From NCBI RefSeq assembly GCF_003597395.2, contig NC_133770.1:86298403-86362402 (forward strand): DNA of 64,000 nucleotides, given 5' to 3'. Origin of the DNA: Chelonoidis abingdonii. Taxonomy: Eukaryota > Chordata > Testudines > Testudinidae. Shown here in pieces: positions 1 through 10,470 of the stretch (positions within the stretch are counted from its first letter, which is position 1; each line of letters starts with the position of its first letter). The notes beneath the pieces are model-generated. The model saw only the letters and a list, made by a program, of their open reading frames with translations, ran no database searches and was not told the DNA's origin. The position numbers were made by a program, and so were the translations under genes.

Positions 1-1093
1 CTCTGCTTTCATCCCTCACGCACTCATCACAAGCTCCATAGAAAATGCAGTTTAGTTCCCAAGTCACCTCCAAAAGAAATATACCTCACTCCCTGTGATT
101 TCCCACAGAGGTCAAACTTTGGATCTAGTCTTCTCAATAGTGATTCTCTTAAGAGTCAGCCATTCGTGCAATGATGTTTATGAGTGTCCCATGTAAACTG
201 TCATAGTTCACTGTGGCAGCTCAGCCTGACTTTGGGACTAGGAAAGCTCCCGGAAATTCCTTTTCCTAGTCTAATGAAGCATGATAACTTTCCAGTGTAG
301 GGCTCAATTTCGGGCCAGACTGTGATACCCTTACTGAGACTTAAACGTATCTTATTTGCAATAAATTCAGTTGAAATCAATGTATTTCCTGTGGTGTAAG
401 GTACTACTGAGTGTAAGAAAGGGTATCCATTGGCTTCATATGAGCTAGGACAACTTACACAAGTTGAAGATCTGCTTCATTGCACTGGTTATTTGACAAA
501 ATGGCAGTAGTGGTCTCTCTGATATTGGTAAGAACTGATACTATGCTGCTAGAAATGGGCAACTAAAATATGATCATGAGAGCTGAGTGCAAATGTTTGT
601 AAAAGTGTCTGCCATTTTGTTTCAGGTGATTTTGCACAGATAATTTCACTTTTTCCTAAAATGTCAGAAGACTGACTTTTTTTCATCAAAGCCTGGGAAC
701 AGCCACTTTCACGTGAAATTTCTGGCTTGCAAATTGCTGAGCAAAAACAAATGATCCATTTTCTGAGCTTCTGTGTAACTCTAGGGAGGGAAAAAATTGA
801 ACTAATGATGTGCGCAATGGACAAATCCAGCATCACATATTGCACACACCCTCATGGCATGTACCCACCTCCCCACTCCCTCAATAGCTTATTTATAAAC
901 TGAACGCTGCTTCTGTGCTGCTGTTCACCCATGAAATGCCCTCCACGAGGTGCTCCATAAGGCTGTTCTACTCCCTTCTTTCTAGTCTCTTCTCAAGACT
1001 CACTTTTACCATGGACCCTATGTGAAATTATTAGCTAATGAATTATGGCTTGGTAGACAGATAGGGAGAGATAGCATTCATTGTTTATGTTTT
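1..1093. other. unique noncoding stretch
   Basis: No gene, RNA or repeat is recognised. Base composition is ordinary and AT-rich. The only longer open frame is a 98-codon one on the minus strand (549-845) without recognisable motifs or exon boundaries, judged to be chance. Confidence 0.5.
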
Positions 1094-1115
1094 TAGATAG
1101 ATAGATAGATAGATA
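1094..1115. repeat. (TAGA)n microsatellite
   Basis: About five and a half copies of TAGA. It sits directly at the 5' truncation point of the LINE fragment that begins at about 1119, so it may mark the insertion junction. Confidence 0.9.
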
Positions 1116-1118
1116 TGA

Positions 1119-1315
1119 GAATATGAGAAGCTGGAGAAGTACCAGGGCCTGAAAGAGGAACTAGAGAGGATGTGGAAAGTGAAGGCCAAAGTGGTCCCAG
1201 TGGTGGTAGGAGCTCACTCGGACTGTGACTCCTAAGCTGGGTGACTGACTCCAACAGATCCCAGGAAAAACATCAGAGCTCTCTGTCCAGAAGAGTGCAG
1301 TGCTAGGAACAGCTA
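1119..1315 (+). mobile_element. 3' end fragment of a restriction-endonuclease LINE (copy 1)
   Basis: This stretch is a close direct repeat of 4267-4457, from a motif reading roughly EYxKxEKYQGLK to the block that reads gaagagtgcagtgctagg. Both encode the last part of the same LINE endonuclease region. The homology stops after aacagcta and the sequence then runs straight into the tRNA-like head and 5' part of the longer copy. It may be a separate truncated insertion lying head-to-tail with the next one, or a duplicated end of one element. Confidence 0.8.
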
Positions 1316-1440
1316 CTGGATAGCGTAGTGGTTAAGAGCGCTGCCCTTTGATATGGGAGACTGGGGTTCAATCCTAGTTGGTACCCAACTTTCCGTAGGG
1401 GTCCTTGGGCAAAAAACCCCTAACGCTTCACCTGCCTACT
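1316..1440 (+). mobile_element. tRNA-like segment between two LINE pieces
   Basis: A match to an A box (tagcgtagtggtta, 1321-1334) is followed by a B box (ggttcaatcc, 1365-1374) at tRNA-like spacing. The anticodon arm (CCC...GGG around 1345-1356) is poorly formed, so this is not a working tRNA gene. It may be a tRNA-derived SINE head, or part of the 5' leader of the LINE that follows. The sequence alone does not decide. Confidence 0.55.
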
Positions 1441-4400
1441 TCAAATATTGAGAGTGACACGAACTAGGAGAGTCATGCCAGCTTGGATGTTGCCCAGATT
1501 AACAAGGTCTGCGCCAGATGTTGAGGAGCCAGGACAATCTGACAATAAGTGGGCTACTGGAACAAACCATTCATGGATGAGACAAGAGAACCTGGAATTG
1601 ATGGAATGCTACTACAACAGTAGACCTAATGAGAGGGGATATATGAATGTATGAGGGGACTATGGATGGACAAAAGACCTACATCCACACTTACTGGGAA
1701 ACAGCATTACCCAACGCTTCAACATAGTAAAGAGGAAGCTGCTCTCACAGCTTGAGATAGACCAACTCCACATTACATTCCAGACTCAAGAAGACCTGGA
1801 AGAACAAGTGGATGTGCAGCCCACACCTGAAGCTTCACTGCCACCCCTTCCATTGCAGAGCACAGCAGCTGATATGAGGCATAAGATCATGGAGAAACTA
1901 GCTCAGTCAATTCTTGAGACTGCTTACCATGGCTCAGTGGAGAAGTACCATCAGATAGTATGTTAGAGATGACAATCCCTACTACCACCTACTACAAACC
2001 AATGAAGTGGTATACGCTACAGCCTCTGTAATCCTGGAGATGCTTGGTACACGATCAAGAAGAACAACAGTATGTACCCACCCTGGAAAATGAGGTTGGA
2101 GGATAAGATCAAGGTGACTTGGAGAGAAGTTAGTCAGCTGGTGGAACTACAGAAGGGTGTAGAGATTAAGGATAAGACTTGGCTACTGAAAAAAATACAA
2201 GGGCCTGACTCCATCTGAAGCCCTAGAGACTGCTAAACAAAGGCTCACAGCACACTGGCTACCAGGCTAGCAGAGGCCAAAAAGTAAATGCCCTGTTCTC
2301 CACCCAACTGCAGTGCAACAAACAATAACAGCAGAAACTGAACAGTACTGGAAGAACATATGGGAGAAGAGAAGACTCATAACACCAGTGCAAAGTGGCT
2401 GCAGGACCTGAAACAGAGCACAGCAATCTCCAGGAACAGAAACCAGTCACCATCACAGTGAAGACAATCCCCGCGCCCAGACATGAAGAGCTGGACCAGA
2501 CATGATCCACACCTACTGCCTAAAGAACTAACAGCAGTGCATGAACTCCTAGCAGGCTCCCACCAAACTGGCTAACACAAGGAAGGACAGTGCTGATCAT
2601 GAAAGACCCGCAAGGAACAGAACCAAACACCACTCCCCGCAACATGGATAGTCCTATCAGGCCATCATAGTGCCAAGCTACATGAGCACAGATCAGAAGG
2701 GCATTGGGAACAACCCAGGTTGCTCATAGATAGAGCAGTCACTCAAGGTCTAGACAGACCAATCTGAGCACAGCCTGGATTGACTACAGGAAGCCTACGA
2801 CTCAATGCCGCACACTTGGATCTGTGAATGTCTGGCGCTATATACAAAGTCAACAGACACTAAGGACCTTCCTCAAGAACTCAAGGGGACATGGAAGACA
2901 ACACTGGAAGTCAACTCAAGCAGCTTGCACAAGTGGCCATCAAGTGCGGCATATACCAAGGTGATGCACTGTCCCTACTGCTGTTCTGCATAGGCTTAAA
3001 CCCCTCAGCCAGATAATCACAAGGACTGGATATGGGTACAGGTTCAGGAGTGGAACTACCATCAGCCACCTCCTCTACATGGATGACATCAAGCTGTATG
3101 CTAAGAATGAACGAGACATCAACTCGCTAATCCACCTGACACGGATCTACAGTGAGGAATCGGGATGTCATTCGGACTGGAGAAGTGTGGCTGGATGGTA
3201 GTGAAGAGAGGGAAGGTAGTTCAAGACTGATGGGGTGGAAACTACCAGCGGGCCACATAGCAGTCATACAGACCAGCTACAAGTACCTTTGGCGTCCCAC
3301 AGTCACTGGAAAACCACGATGAGGAGGCAAGGAAGACAGCAACATCCAAGTATCAACCAAAGGATAAGACAGGTCCTGAAGAGCCAGCTCAGTGGGAAGA
3401 ACAAGATCCACGCCATCAACAGATACGTCCTGCCGGTCATCAGATACCCTGCCGGTATAGTGAGCTGGCCAAAGGAGGACATGGAGGCTGCTGATGGAAA
3501 CCCGGAAGCTCTACACAATGCACAGAGGTTTCCACCCCAAGTCCAACACCCAGAGTCTGTATACCAGCCGGAAAGAAAGCGGGAGGGGTTTGGTGAGCGT
3601 CAAAGCCACTGTCCTGGACGAAAACCCGGAACTATCCTGGAGTACATCAGTTAGTGGCCCCAAAAGATGAGTTGCTGAGAGATAGTCTGAGGCAGCAGCA
3701 GACATGGGAGGAGACCAAGCAGAAGAAGTGCCATGGCAAGACAAGACCCTGCATGGATGTACCATCGACAGATAGCTGAGGTGGCTGACATTGGGAAATC
3801 CTACAGTGGCTGGAAAGGACTGGACTAAAAGACGCACTGAGGCACTGATCATAGCAGCACAGAAACAGGCACTGAGACCACAGATCCATTTGAAGCAGGG
3901 GTCTACTACACTAGAGAGAGACCCAAGGTGCAGACTGTGCAGAGAGAGGCCTCAGAGACAGTCCAACACATAGTGGGCAGGATGGTAAGATGCAGGCCAG
4001 GAAAGCATACACTGAACGGCACAACCAATGGCTGGCATTGTGTACAGAACATCTGCACAGCGTATGGCTAGACCCTCCCAAGACCAGATGGAGTTCCCAG
4101 AGGTTTGTGAGAATAGCAGGGCTAAGATTCTGTGGACTCCGATCCGAGACGGACAGGCAGGATACTTGGGCCCAATCAACCAGACATCGTGGTAATAGAC
4201 AAGGACCAGAAAGACAGCGGTGGTGATTATTATAGCGTGCCAAGTGACAGCAACATCAGGAAGAAGGAATATGGGAAGTCGGAGAAGTACCAGGGCCTGA
4301 AAAAGGAACTAGAAGATGGTGAAGTGAAGGCCAAAGGGTCCCCAGTGGTGGTAGGAGCACTCGGGCTGTGACTCCTAAGTGGGTGAGTGGCTCCAACAGA

Positions 4401-4530
4401 TCCCAGAAACAACATCAGAGCTCTCTGTCCAGAAGAGTGCAGTGCTAGGAACAGCTAAGATACTGCGCAGAACCCTCAAACTCCCAGGCCTCTGGTAGAG
4501 GAACCGAGGTTGAGGAAGACACATACCACC
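1440..4530 (+). pseudogene. non-LTR retrotransposon with restriction-like endonuclease (R2/R4/NeSL-like group), decayed
   Basis: This is a broken copy of a LINE that encodes one protein: reverse transcriptase followed by a restriction-like endonuclease. Visible in order: an N-terminal motif ELMECYYNSRPNERGY (about 1600-1640); RT motif A (WIDYRK, about 2778-2795), followed by a one-base deletion before the YDSMP portion; the RT catalytic YMDD (3076-3087) in LLYMDDIKLYAKN; a conserved stretch INRYVLPVIRYPAGIVSW (about 3415-3468); a zinc-knuckle start CRLC (about 3933) with its His and Cys in another frame; and the endonuclease core PDIVVIDK (about 4181-4204) with VPSDSNI downstream. Frames shift many times and stops are frequent, so it is dead. 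RT with a C-terminal PD-(D/E)xK nuclease is known for the R2, R4/Dong, NeSL and Rex6 clades. I cannot place it further by eye. Confidence 0.8.
4267..4457 (+). repeat. direct repeat of 1119-1315 (LINE 3' coding end, copy 2)
   Basis: Second member of the direct repeat that flanks the LINE. Here the sequence continues beyond aacagcta into the presumed end of the reading frame and 3' leader (to about 4530), unlike the first copy. Confidence 0.8.
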
Positions 4531-4549
4531 CATAGGGGTGAGAGGGGAA

Positions 4550-4582
4550 TTTTTTTTAAATTTTTTTATATATATATATACG
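4550..4582. repeat. poly-T / (TA)n low-complexity tract
   Basis: Runs of T followed by about seven TA units just beyond the LINE 3' end. Confidence 0.85.
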
Positions 4583-4681
4583 TATTGTTTCTCCACCTTC
4601 CCCCTCCCCACCCGCCATTCCTTTCAATGTCACCTGTAGGTTCTTTGGAGCAGAGGCTGTCTTCCGATATGTTTGAGTAAC

Positions 4682-5815
4682 TGTGATGAAGTGGGAGGAT
4701 TTTCTTGTTTTTTTCCTTGTTTTTCCAATGGTTTGCATGCAGAGGGGTTGGGACTCAGTTTCCCTGTTACTGGTTTAACAAGGTGAGGTGAGAGGGAGTT
4801 TATTGTTACAAAGGACCGGAGAGGGAACTTGGGACCCCAGCCAATGGCTTGGAGGATGGATACCTCAGCGATTAGTGACCTGACGACCTGGTGGCCCAGC
4901 TCAGGCATCGCAGCCAGTGACCTAACCAGCTGGTTCCAGCTAGAGGGGGCCAGAGGACAGAAGAGAGGAGAGGAGGCCCAGGAGACCCTGTTTACCTGGA
5001 GAGAAGACAATGGACAGAGGCGGGGCTTGGGGCTGGTGATATCAGATGCCCAGCTGGGAAGCAAGTGGAGCTCTGGGCTGGAGAGAGGGGGCAGGCAGAG
5101 CCCACCTGGATGCAGGGGAGACTGGGATGTGCTGTGCTGAGGGAAGCCAGGCCTGAGGCCCTGAGAGTTTCCTGAGCTGTGTTCAATGCTCAATAAACCC
5201 TCCTGTTTTACGCTGGCTGAGAGTCACTCCGGTCTAGAGAACAAGGCTGCATCATCCCCTTCGGGGGATGGAGGCCCCGGGGGTCCAGAGCAAGTGGACT
5301 CCCTGAGGGGGCCCACGGCAAGAAACAGGTGTGCTAAGGCTCAGAGAGGTGCAACTCCAGGAGGTGCAGGGGCCTAACCCCGAGAGAGAGTGGACCCCCG
5401 AGAAGGGCTGTCTCACTGAAAGGGGCACTCTCCCACGGACTGCACAGGGCCAAGAGTGGGCATGACCAGGGCCGGCTCTAGCCATTTTGCTGCCCCAAGC
5501 TCGGCGGCACACCGCGGGGGGCGCTCTGCCGTTCGCTGGTCCCGCGGCTCCAGTGGACCTGCCACAGGCATCCCTGCGGAGGTTCCGCTTGTCCCGCGGC
5601 TCTGGTGGGCCTCCCTCAGGCGTGCCTGCAGATGCTCCACCAGAGACGCGGGACCAGTGGACCCTCCTCAGGGACGTCTGCGGGAAGTCCACCGGAGCCG
5701 CCTGCCACCCTCCCGGCAACCGGCAGAGCGCCCCCTGCAGCATGCCGCCCCAAGCACGCGCTTGGCATGCTGGGGCCTGGAGCCAGCCCTGGGCACGACC
5801 TATGAGTCCGTGACA
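4682..5815 (+). mobile_element. solo LTR with nested hAT MITE
   Basis: The element begins TGTGATGAAG and ends GAGTCCGTGACA, the TG...CA ends of an LTR. It is flanked by a perfect 5-bp duplication, gtaac, at 4677-4681 and 5816-5820. An AATAAA signal lies at 5192-5197, followed by a GT-rich stretch as in an LTR R region. No internal retroviral or gypsy genes flank it, so it is a solo LTR left by recombination. Without the nested MITE (5467-5791 plus its duplication) it is about 0.8 kb. A 5-bp duplication suits gypsy-type elements and some endogenous retroviruses; the class cannot be fixed from the LTR alone. A 187-codon minus-strand open frame across 4630-5193 is spurious. Confidence 0.85.
5467..5791. 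mobile_element. hAT-type nonautonomous DNA transposon (MITE), GC-rich
   Basis: Inverted ends CAGGGCCGGCTCTAG and CTGGAGCCAGCCCTG pair with few mismatches. The flanks carry an 8-bp target duplication with one mismatch: ggcatgac at 5459-5466 and ggcacgac at 5792-5799. CAG-starting ends with an 8-bp duplication define the hAT superfamily. It encodes no transposase. The same family is present at 8319-8574. It lies inside the solo LTR 4682-5815 and is therefore younger than it. Confidence 0.9.
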
Positions 5816-5904
5816 GTAACCCTTTCTTCAGTGTGTATTGTACATCACCCTCTACTTCCTGGTACACAAAGGAGATGAATCTTCTACAGCCTCCCTCAAG
5901 AGCA

Positions 5905-6062
5905 GTTCCTCTTTTAGCTCAGTTGATAGAGGTGTGTGCTTTTAGCCTTGGAGGTCCTGGGTGCAATCCCCATGGCATCCCCTGATAGTGGCCATCGCAT
6001 TTGGATACCACCCAGCATGTTGCAAGCACTAATGGAATTCACACTATCATAATAAACTAAAA
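5905..6062 (+). mobile_element. tRNA-derived SINE (lysine tRNA-like head)
   Basis: The head resembles tRNA-Lys(TTT): A box tagctcagttg (5915-5925), an anticodon region around gcttttagcc, and a B box gggtgcaatccc (5959-5970). About 90 bases of unrelated tail follow. No CR1-like 3' end is seen, unlike the SINE at 21046. It is probably an old SINE, not a gene, because no 3' acceptor strand pairs with the 5' end. Confidence 0.6.
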
Positions 6063-6657
6063 CGAGGAGGGGGAGGGGAACAAGCTCTCTGGCTGCTACA
6101 GACACTATGGTCTGGTGGTGACGAGGTCAGCAGGAGGCCGTGGTGCAATGCATCAGCCCCTGCTTTTTAGAAAGATCGTTCTCCAAAAGAGGCACAATTC
6201 TTTTCTGTTACAGTGGATCTGCCTCTGCTCCTAACTCACTTCATTGTGTGCCCGGACTCTGAGAGGTGCTAAGTATTTTGTGTTCCCACTGAAACCAATA
6301 GGAGCAGTGGATACTCAGCACCTCTTGGGGGAAGGTCATTTGTGTGGGATGCCACTGCAGTCAAGAGGAGAACTCTGACCTGTTTAGGAGGCTGTGTTTC
6401 ACTGCTAAAACACTATTAACACATTGAGACTTCCTTGGATTCTCAACTACTGGAAAGGGAAATCACTAAAGAGAGGAAGTGGCAATCAGCGCCTTGGCTG
6501 AAAATCAGAGGGATTAAAGTAAGGCAATAAATTCAGAGTCAATGCAACTGTAAGGTCCACAGGGAAATTAAACAAGGCAGTGGCCAGTCAGTCGTCAGTT
6601 ATTTAATACAGACACTGCCTGTGTTAATAGCACTGGCACAACAGAACAGAGTAGGAC
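6063..6657. other. noncoding stretch with a short palindrome
   Basis: No gene is recognised. An imperfect inverted repeat (gagaggtgctaagtatt near 6260 against actcagcacctctt near 6311-6325) resembles other small palindromic MITE remnants in this window. Confidence 0.5.
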
Positions 6658-6900
6658 ATGGCTCCCTACAATAGTAATAATATCTAACACTCATAGCGCC
6701 TGGCACGTAAAAATCTTAAAATGTTTTGCACTGGTGGGTTAGTATCCTGACCTGTGATTTACAGACAGGCCACTGAAGCAGAAAGTGGTATGAGTGACTT
6801 GTCCAAGGTCACATAACAAGTCAGTGGCAGAGTTAGGAATAGCACCCAGGTCTCCTAACTCTATGCCAGTCCTCTGTCCGTTGGACAATGCTGTCCCCCT
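6658..6900 (-). mobile_element. MIR-type CORE-SINE, antisense
   Basis: It contains the recognisable inverse of the MIR core: ttgtccaaggtcacataaca, then gtcagtggcagagttagg and cccaggtctcctaactc. Such copies are ancient amniote SINEs; this one is diverged and lacks a clear tRNA head. Confidence 0.75.
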
Positions 6901-8194
6901 GCCTCGATGCAATGGAAAAAATATAAAATGTGAAATATTATCTAATGTGATCATCTATGCTACACAGACAAAATGGAGGCTCCTTACAGCTCAGAGAGCA
7001 GTGGCCTAAGTACAAAATGTTACTTCAGATAAATAGTCCATATGATTTCAGCTCGCCTCTCTTGCTATATGTGATAGCCTAAACCCAATCATGAAATTAG
7101 AACCAAAACCATGGCCATCCCAAATATCCATCTTGATGTTTAAAGTGTCCTGGGAAACACTGTGCTAAAATTTCAGGTTGTCTATTGAGCACCACCCTGC
7201 AGCAAATGGAGCATGTTTCTAAAGGGATTCAGAGCCCTCAACTCCTCGAGTGCTTGTCGTCTTGTAGGATCAGGTTCACAGACAAAAAAATTGCATTTAA
7301 TTTGTCACATGCTTGATGAAAGCAAAACATTTGGCAAAGAATACTGTTTTTTCAGGGCAACTCAGTGACCTCAAAAAGAGTCAAATTTTACTGCAAATAT
7401 TTCATATAATTCTAGTTAGGATTATATTTAATTGAGGGTATTGCTAAACATGGATTGATAATACTACAATTTTTCAAAAATACATTATTCAAACCTGCAG
7501 ATTTGAAGATCTGTTAAAGAAGGAAGAATAAATAAATAAGCAAGAGAGACAGCTAATGAATCATTGCTATAAATGAAATTACTTTAATTAGGAACATAAT
7601 CGCTTGAAACGCACTACAAATCCATTTTGTTTCAACATGACTCTACCTCATAATAATAACATTTAGTACAAGCATTAATTGATTAAACATCATAACTTCT
7701 TGTGAGATATCTATGGAAAGTATTAGCCCCATTTTAGAGATGAGAACACTGAGATACAAGCGGTAAAGGAGATGTTTTCCCTAAAAGTATTCATTATTTT
7801 TGGGTTTCTTCGTTTTTGGTGCTCAACTTGAGATACCTTGGACTTGATTTTTAGAGGAGCTGAGTATCTCTAGCTCCCATTAATTTCAACTGGAGTTGTG
7901 GGTGCTCAGAATCTTTGAAAATCAAGCCTAGATGTCTCAAATTCAGCACACAGAAGTTGAAGAGTCACAAATCAGAGGCCACATGAAAACATTTTTGCCT
8001 ACGGGCCAGATTTTCAAAGGTATTTAGGAGTCTAAAGCTGAAGATAGGTGCAATTTTCAAAAGTGTCTGTGCAGGTTAGGTGCCTAAATTCTATAATTTG
8101 TATGACTCTGTACATCCTGCAGTGCCAACTGTAGTGTATGTAGATATGTAACCAAATGATGTGTCATTCACATTTCTGTGTACTGGATTTTTAA
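6901..8194. other. noncoding stretch with MIR and palindromic MITE remnants
   Basis: No gene is recognised. A MIR-like fragment lies at about 7720-7770 (ccattttagagatgagaaca). A palindromic remnant spans about 7835-7928 (cttgatttttagagg against ctttgaaaatcaag). Part of a related family begins at 8003 (gggccagattttcaaagg). Confidence 0.5.
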
Positions 8195-8307
8195 CTCTAT
8201 AGCCACTGAACATACCTGATCTCATCTATTCTTGGAAATAAGCAGGATTGGGCCTTGTTAGTACTTGGAATGGAAACCAGTTGGGAATGCCAGCTGTTAT
8301 AGGTATT
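8195..8307 (+). pseudogene. 5S rRNA pseudogene (or 5S-derived retrocopy)
   Basis: About 112 bases follow vertebrate 5S rRNA from the 5' end (ctatagccac) through the internal promoter region to near the 3' end. Matching landmarks are gatctcatctattcttgga, aaataagcagg, gggccttgttagtacttgga and gaatgccagctgttatagg. About a quarter of positions differ from functional 5S, including bases in the promoter boxes. No T-run terminator follows: the sequence passes instead into a hAT target duplication at 8311. It is most likely a retrocopy or the head of a 5S-derived SINE; no 5S-SINE tail was recognised. Confidence 0.85.
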
Positions 8308-8318
8308 TAGGCCCTGAG

Positions 8319-8574
8319 CAGGGGCAGCTCTAGGCATTTTGCTGCCCCAAGCACAGCAGGCAGGCTGCCTTCAGTGGCTTGCCTGCGGAGGGTCCTCCGA
8401 AGCCGCAGGACCACACCTGCGGGAGGTCCACTGAAGCTGCGAGACCAGAAGACCCTCCGCAGGCAAGCTGCCGAGGGCAGCCTGCCTGCCGCCCTCGTGG
8501 CGCCGGCAGAGCGCCCTCCGCGGCTTGCCGCCCCAAGCACGCACTTGGCGTGCTGGGGCCTGGAGCCGTCTCTG
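8319..8574. mobile_element. hAT-type MITE, same family as 5467-5791
   Basis: It starts CAGGGGCAGCTCTAGGCATT and ends CCTGGAGCCGTCTCTG, flanked by a perfect 8-bp duplication gccctgag at 8311-8318 and 8575-8582. The interior is GC-rich and shares ttttgctgccccaagca and gctggggcctggagcc with the other copy. It has no coding capacity; the open frames of 74-107 codons across it are caused by GC content. Confidence 0.92.
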
Positions 8575-8582
8575 GCCCTGAG

Positions 8583-9655
8583 ATACCCCAGTGCCTGATG
8601 GGATAAATGAGAAAGAGAGGAGTATTCCTGCCTGTTGCATGGGCAACTGCCATTTTGTGTTTCGACTCAGATGCAGAATGTTATAGATAGAGAGAATGCA
8701 GTGACTTAGTCATGGAGACTTTGTCATTGTTCTTTCTTTGTTGTTTCTTTTAATCAGAAATATAAGTCGCCTAGATTGGAAAGTAAATGTTTTGCTCATG
8801 GTTTATGGCTAATTATAACACCCACAGCTCACCTGCTGCTCACAGTTACAGGTCTCTTCACTGTAGGCTCTACAGTCAAATAGAAAGTCACTTTGATGCC
8901 AGTAGTTGTCCTTGTTTTTAGTCACAATGCATAAATCACATTTCTGTTCCTTATCTGCCAGTGGAGCCTGCTTAAACAGGTAACCCTACTGCTTCAATAG
9001 GGAATGAGCTAGAACAATATTATCACAATAAAGTGAGGAGAGTACACATCCATCAGTGGGAGAATTAGTAATGTCAGAAAAGTGACTCAGCAATCAAATA
9101 GTGAAATGCAAGTTCTTTTACATTCATCCAGAACTGTACACTGGCAAATCTTAAAAGATACAGAGAACAAATACTTAGGAGTATATTGTCTGTCAGATCC
9201 ATGTCCAAAACTCCCATTAATAATGACATTTTGCACTGTCATAACATCTTTCATCCCCAAACTCTTCACATAATATGTACAGTAATATTTCACTGTAGCT
9301 AGCTCTTTGCTGGAGAGTAGCAGCTAGCACCCAGTGTGTATAGAAAATTTTGCAGAAGGACATCAAGGCTAAACCCTCTACTTTTATCAACCACGCTATG
9401 CAGAACTTTTAATATGTATACCAAAGAGACAGACTTTCGATTTTTAAAGTCTCACCCCCCTCTACACACACATGCACAGAGGCATGAATTATATGACATT
9501 CAGTTTATCAGCCTCATAAGGATGAAAGAGTATGCTGACACTGTGAGGACTTGAAACTTGTAGTTCCATAGAGTCTAGATATTGCAAACCTGATACATCG
9601 GGCTATTAAGCCATGTGGGAGTTACAAGCAATGCCTCATGGAAACAGTAATGTGT
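8583..9655. other. unique noncoding stretch
   Basis: No gene or RNA is recognised. Small open frames at 9082-9273 and 9336-9554 have no motif, splice context or family resemblance that I can see. Confidence 0.5.
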
Positions 9656-9740
9656 GGGCCAGATCCTCAGGTGGTTTAAATCAGCATAGATCCAAAGTCA
9701 GTGGAGCTACACCAACTTATACCACCTGAGAATCTGGCCC
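9656..9740. mobile_element. small palindromic MITE (85 bp)
   Basis: The ends gggccagatcctcaggtggt and accacctgagaatctggccc are near-perfect inverse complements over 20 bases. The whole unit folds into one hairpin. A diverged relative lies at 10382-10470 and a half-copy at about 51541-51592. Confidence 0.85.
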
Positions 9741-10381
9741 CCTTACCTCTAAATCTGCTAAAACAGTGGGTTACATCATTTCTAAGAAGCTTTCTTATTC
9801 ATAACCCTTAAAGTTTACTTTAAAGATTTGTAGATGTAATTGTATGGGGTTTATTGCAATTTTACAGTTTATAGCACACTTTAGGTGGTGGTATAAGGCT
9901 GAAAGCCAACCAACTAACCACCCAAGAAGAATAATATCCCCTAGAAATTCATTGCTTGCATATAGTCTTATTGAGATTCAAATATATGAAATATAAATAA
10001 AAATAAGAAAAGCAGCTTGTGCACTTAGGACATTATTTACCTGGGAATGCATAACTAATAGCCTGTGCTTTTGTATTATTATCCCTAACACCACTTCTTA
10101 TTGCTTAATTCAAACTCCGCACATCTCCTGTTGTATAGCTACTAAAACACCTGAGATTAAATTGATAACCTATATAAACATGCAAATAAAATCATGACTT
10201 TTATTTCTGAGCTACATATTATTTATTATTATTCACTGCCCAAAAGCTTCAGTAGGACAGAGTTCAGGCTGACTATCAGTGCCTCGTAAGCTGCCAGAAT
10301 GTCAAATGCACCTCTGCTTAAACATCTGAAAAACAGGAAATAAAGAGTTAAGAGTAATAACAAATTGAAATCTCCAAAAAC
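9741..10381. other. unique noncoding stretch, AT-rich
   Basis: No gene or repeat family is recognised. Confidence 0.5.
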
Positions 10382-10470
10382 AGGCCAGATCCTTAATTGG
10401 TGTAAATCAGCGTTGCTCTATGGACCTAAATAGAGTGATGCCAGTTTACACTGGCTGAGAATCTGGCTCC
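10382..10470. mobile_element. small palindromic MITE, diverged
   Basis: aggccagatccttaattggt at the left and actggctgagaatctggct at the right form an imperfect hairpin of the same family as 9656-9740. Confidence 0.75.

Noticed and set aside
1321..1385. Functional tRNA gene
   Set aside because: A and B boxes are present, but the anticodon and acceptor stems do not pair properly; more likely SINE- or LINE-associated.
4630..5193. 187-codon minus-strand open frame
   Set aside because: It crosses the solo LTR boundary and its flank; chance frame in GC-rich sequence.
5252..5878. Overlapping frames of 75-163 codons on both strands
   Set aside because: Produced by the GC-rich hAT MITE and LTR; several frames are open at once, a sign of composition.
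8195..8307. Functional 5S rRNA gene
   Set aside because: Too many changes from vertebrate 5S, including in the internal promoter, and no T-run terminator.
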